In this document: piece after piece, positions 62,424 through 64,000 of the stretch
How the letters are laid out: each line of letters begins with the position of its first letter
Numbering within the stretch: the stretch's first letter is position 1
Assembly: GCA_024236055.1 (NCBI GenBank)
Contig: JACKLF010000002.1
Span: 372,001-436,000, forward strand
Reading direction: 5' to 3'
Origin: Alphaproteobacteria bacterium
GTDB lineage: Bacteria > Pseudomonadota > Alphaproteobacteria > Micropepsales > Micropepsaceae
DNA length: 64,000 nucleotides
Notes under the pieces: model-generated
Told to the model about the DNA's origin: nothing
Database searches by the model: none
What the model saw: the letters and a program-made list of their open reading frames with translations, nothing else
Program-made: the position numbers and the translations under genes

Positions 62424-64000
62424 ATGGGGGGCACAACAAAATCAAAGAGACAAAAAAGGGTCGCACGGCCCGGCCCGGTTGCGCGCAGCAAGAACCCTTA
62501 CGAGGCCGGGCTGGACCGCAACGCCGCCAATTTCCAGCCGCTGACCCCGCTTTCCCATCTGGAACGCAGCGCCCGGGTCTTTCCCGATCACACCGCCATC
62601 ATTCATGGCCAGGCGCGCACCAGCTATCGCGATTTCTATGCCCGCAGCCGCCGGCTGGCCTCGGCGCTGGCGCAGGCGGGCGTCGGCAAGGGCGACACGG
62701 TGGCGGTGATGCTGTCCAACACTCCGCCCATGCTGGAAGCCCATTACGGCGTGCCCATGACAGGCGCGGTGCTGAACGCGCTGAACACACGGCTGGACGC
62801 GGCCACGATCGCCTTCATGCTGCAGCATGGCGGCGCCCGGGTGCTGATCACCGACCGGGAATTTTCCGCCACCATCGCCGATGCCCTGGCGCGGCTGAAG
62901 AAGAAGCCGCTGGTGATCGATTATGACGATCCGCAGTTCGCGCAGACCGGCGCGCGGCTAGGGCCCATCGACTATGAGGATTTCCTGGCCGGCGGCGACC
63001 CGGATTTTGCCTGGCGCATGCCCGACGATGAATGGGACGCCATCGCGCTGAACTATACCTCGGGCACCACCGGCAATCCCAAGGGCGTGGTCTACCACCA
63101 TCGCGGCGCCGCGCTGATGGGCTATGGCAATGCGCTTGCCGGCACCATGACCAATCATCCGGTGCTGCTGTGGACCCTGCCCATGTTCCACTGCAACGGC
63201 TGGTGCATGCCCTGGTCGCTGTCGGCGGTGGCGGGCACCCATGTGTGCCTGCGCCGGGTGCGCGCCGATGCCATCTTCGCCGCCATTGCCGAACACCGCG
63301 TCACCCATCTGTGCGGCGCGCCGATCGTGATGGCCACGCTGGTCAACGCCGCCGAAAATGAGCGCCGCGCATTTTCCCACAAGGTCACCTTCATGGCCGC
63401 GGCCGCGCCGCCGCCGCAAAGCGTGCTGGCCGCCATGGCCGAGGCCGGCTTCGAGGTGGTGCATGTCTATGGCCTGACCGAGGTTTATGGCCCCGCCGTG
63501 GTCAATGAATGGCATGAGGACTGGAACCGGCTGAATGCCACCGGCCGGGCGGCGAAAAAGGCGCGCCAGGGCGTGCGCTATGCCACGCTGGAAGGGCTGG
63601 CGGTGATGGACCCGGACACGATGAAGCCGGTGCCCGCCGACGGCGTGACCATCGGCGAGGTGATGATGCGCGGCAATATCGTGATGCGCGGCTATCTGAA
63701 GAACGCGAAAGCCACCCGCGAAGCCTTTCGCGGCGGCTGGTTTCATTCCGGCGACCTTGGGGTGATGTATCCGGACGGCTATATCCAGCTGAAAGACCGC
63801 GCCAAGGACATCATCATCAGCGGCGGCGAGAACATTTCCTCCATCGAGGTGGAAGACGCCATCGCACGGCACCCCGCGGTGCTGTTCGTGGCGGTGGTGG
63901 CGCGGCCCGACGCCAAATGGGGCGAGCATCCATGCGCCTTTGTCGAACTGAGACCGGGAGCCCACGCCACCCAGAAGCAGATCATCGACTTTGCCCGGAC
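62424..64000 (+). CDS. AMP-dependent acyl-CoA synthetase (3' end outside window)
   Basis: The gene runs past the window edge with 525 complete codons inside it. Adenylation motifs are NYTSGTTGNPKGVVYHH at about residues 211-227, the YGLTEVYG motif near 351 and GWFHSGDLGVMYPDG near 438, followed by DRAKDIIISGGENISS. It activates a medium- or longer-chain carboxylic acid to its CoA ester; close relatives include 3-methylmercaptopropionyl-CoA ligases, so the substrate is open. The N-terminal 20 residues are basic and atypical, so a later start is possible. Confidence 0.88.
   Translation, partial: MGGTTKSKRQKRVARPGPVARSKNPYEAGLDRNAANFQPLTPLSHLERSARVFPDHTAIIHGQARTSYRDFYARSRRLASALAQAGVGKGDTVAVMLSNTPPMLEAHYGVPMTGAVLNALNTRLDAATIAFMLQHGGARVLITDREFSATIADALARLKKKPLVIDYDDPQFAQTGARLGPIDYEDFLAGGDPDFAWRMPDDEWDAIALNYTSGTTGNPKGVVYHHRGAALMGYGNALAGTMTNHPVLLWTLPMFHCNGWCMPWSLSAVAGTHVCLRRVRADAIFAAIAEHRVTHLCGAPIVMATLVNAAENERRAFSHKVTFMAAAAPPPQSVLAAMAEAGFEVVHVYGLTEVYGPAVVNEWHEDWNRLNATGRAAKKARQGVRYATLEGLAVMDPDTMKPVPADGVTIGEVMMRGNIVMRGYLKNAKATREAFRGGWFHSGDLGVMYPDGYIQLKDRAKDIIISGGENISSIEVEDAIARHPAVLFVAVVARPDAKWGEHPCAFVELRPGAHATQKQIIDFAR

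Overview
The window is a GC-rich, gene-dense chromosomal segment of an alphaproteobacterium with Caulobacter-like cell-cycle control. The signs are a CtrA master regulator, a SciP-type DUF1153 protein directly after the hook gene, an RcdA-type DUF1465 protein, a TrcR-type DUF1013 protein, a FlbD-type sigma-54 activator inside a class II flagellar cluster, and an alphaproteobacterial Rieske/cytochrome b/cytochrome c1 operon. No plasmid, phage, insertion sequence or CRISPR array is visible. No gap between genes exceeds about 300 bases. The genus cannot be fixed from sequence alone; a lineage near Caulobacterales or Micropepsales is a guess.

Layout. 0-9.4 kb is housekeeping: ubiK, lgt, an NDUFAF7-like methyltransferase, pgeF, prs, a DUF1761 membrane protein, rplY, pth, ychF and a DEAD-box helicase. 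9.4-14.6 kb on the minus strand is a five-gene methylthioadenosine salvage operon (mtnP, apt, a glutathione S-transferase, mtnA and a fused class II aldolase/short-chain dehydrogenase). 14.8-17.4 kb is the cytochrome bc1 operon. 17.7-28.4 kb holds trmL, a TerC protein, a nudix/cca/PP2C operon, and a moxR/DUF58/DUF4159/VWA module whose DUF4159 gene is broken. 28.4-36.1 kb is mixed: dienelactone hydrolase, two GNATs, a nudix protein, a response regulator, motA, threonine ammonia-lyase, a tRNA-Met and mnmA. 36.2-54.3 kb is a flagellar cluster: flgL and flgK on minus; fliK, flgD, flgE, sciP, fliF, fliG, fliH, fliN, flbD, flhA and an FlhF-like ATPase on plus; fliJ and fliI on minus. ctrA follows at 54.6 kb. 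55.3-64 kb carries a paraoxonase-like protein, an ABC exporter, rpmE, rcdA, DUF1192, a quinone oxidoreductase, trcR, a DedA/YqaA-type membrane protein and an acyl-CoA synthetase cut by the window edge.

How the genes work together. The flagellar block contains its own regulators: CtrA-type motifs lie upstream of fliF and ctrA, SciP would oppose CtrA, and FlbD would drive the two sigma-54 promoters found in the divergent flgK/fliK gap. RcdA would act on CtrA stability. In the mtn operon, MtnP would split methylthioadenosine, Apt would recover the adenine, MtnA would isomerise the sugar phosphate, and the fused enzyme could both cleave it to dihydroxyacetone phosphate and reduce the aldehyde product. 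This is the most interesting metabolic proposal in the window.

Non-coding structure of note: an 84-base repeat present twice, each copy starting at the stop codon of a minus-strand gene; a terminator whose T-run abuts the mtnP start codon; several long hairpins at operon ends; and two larger intergenic palindromes near rpmE and trcR.
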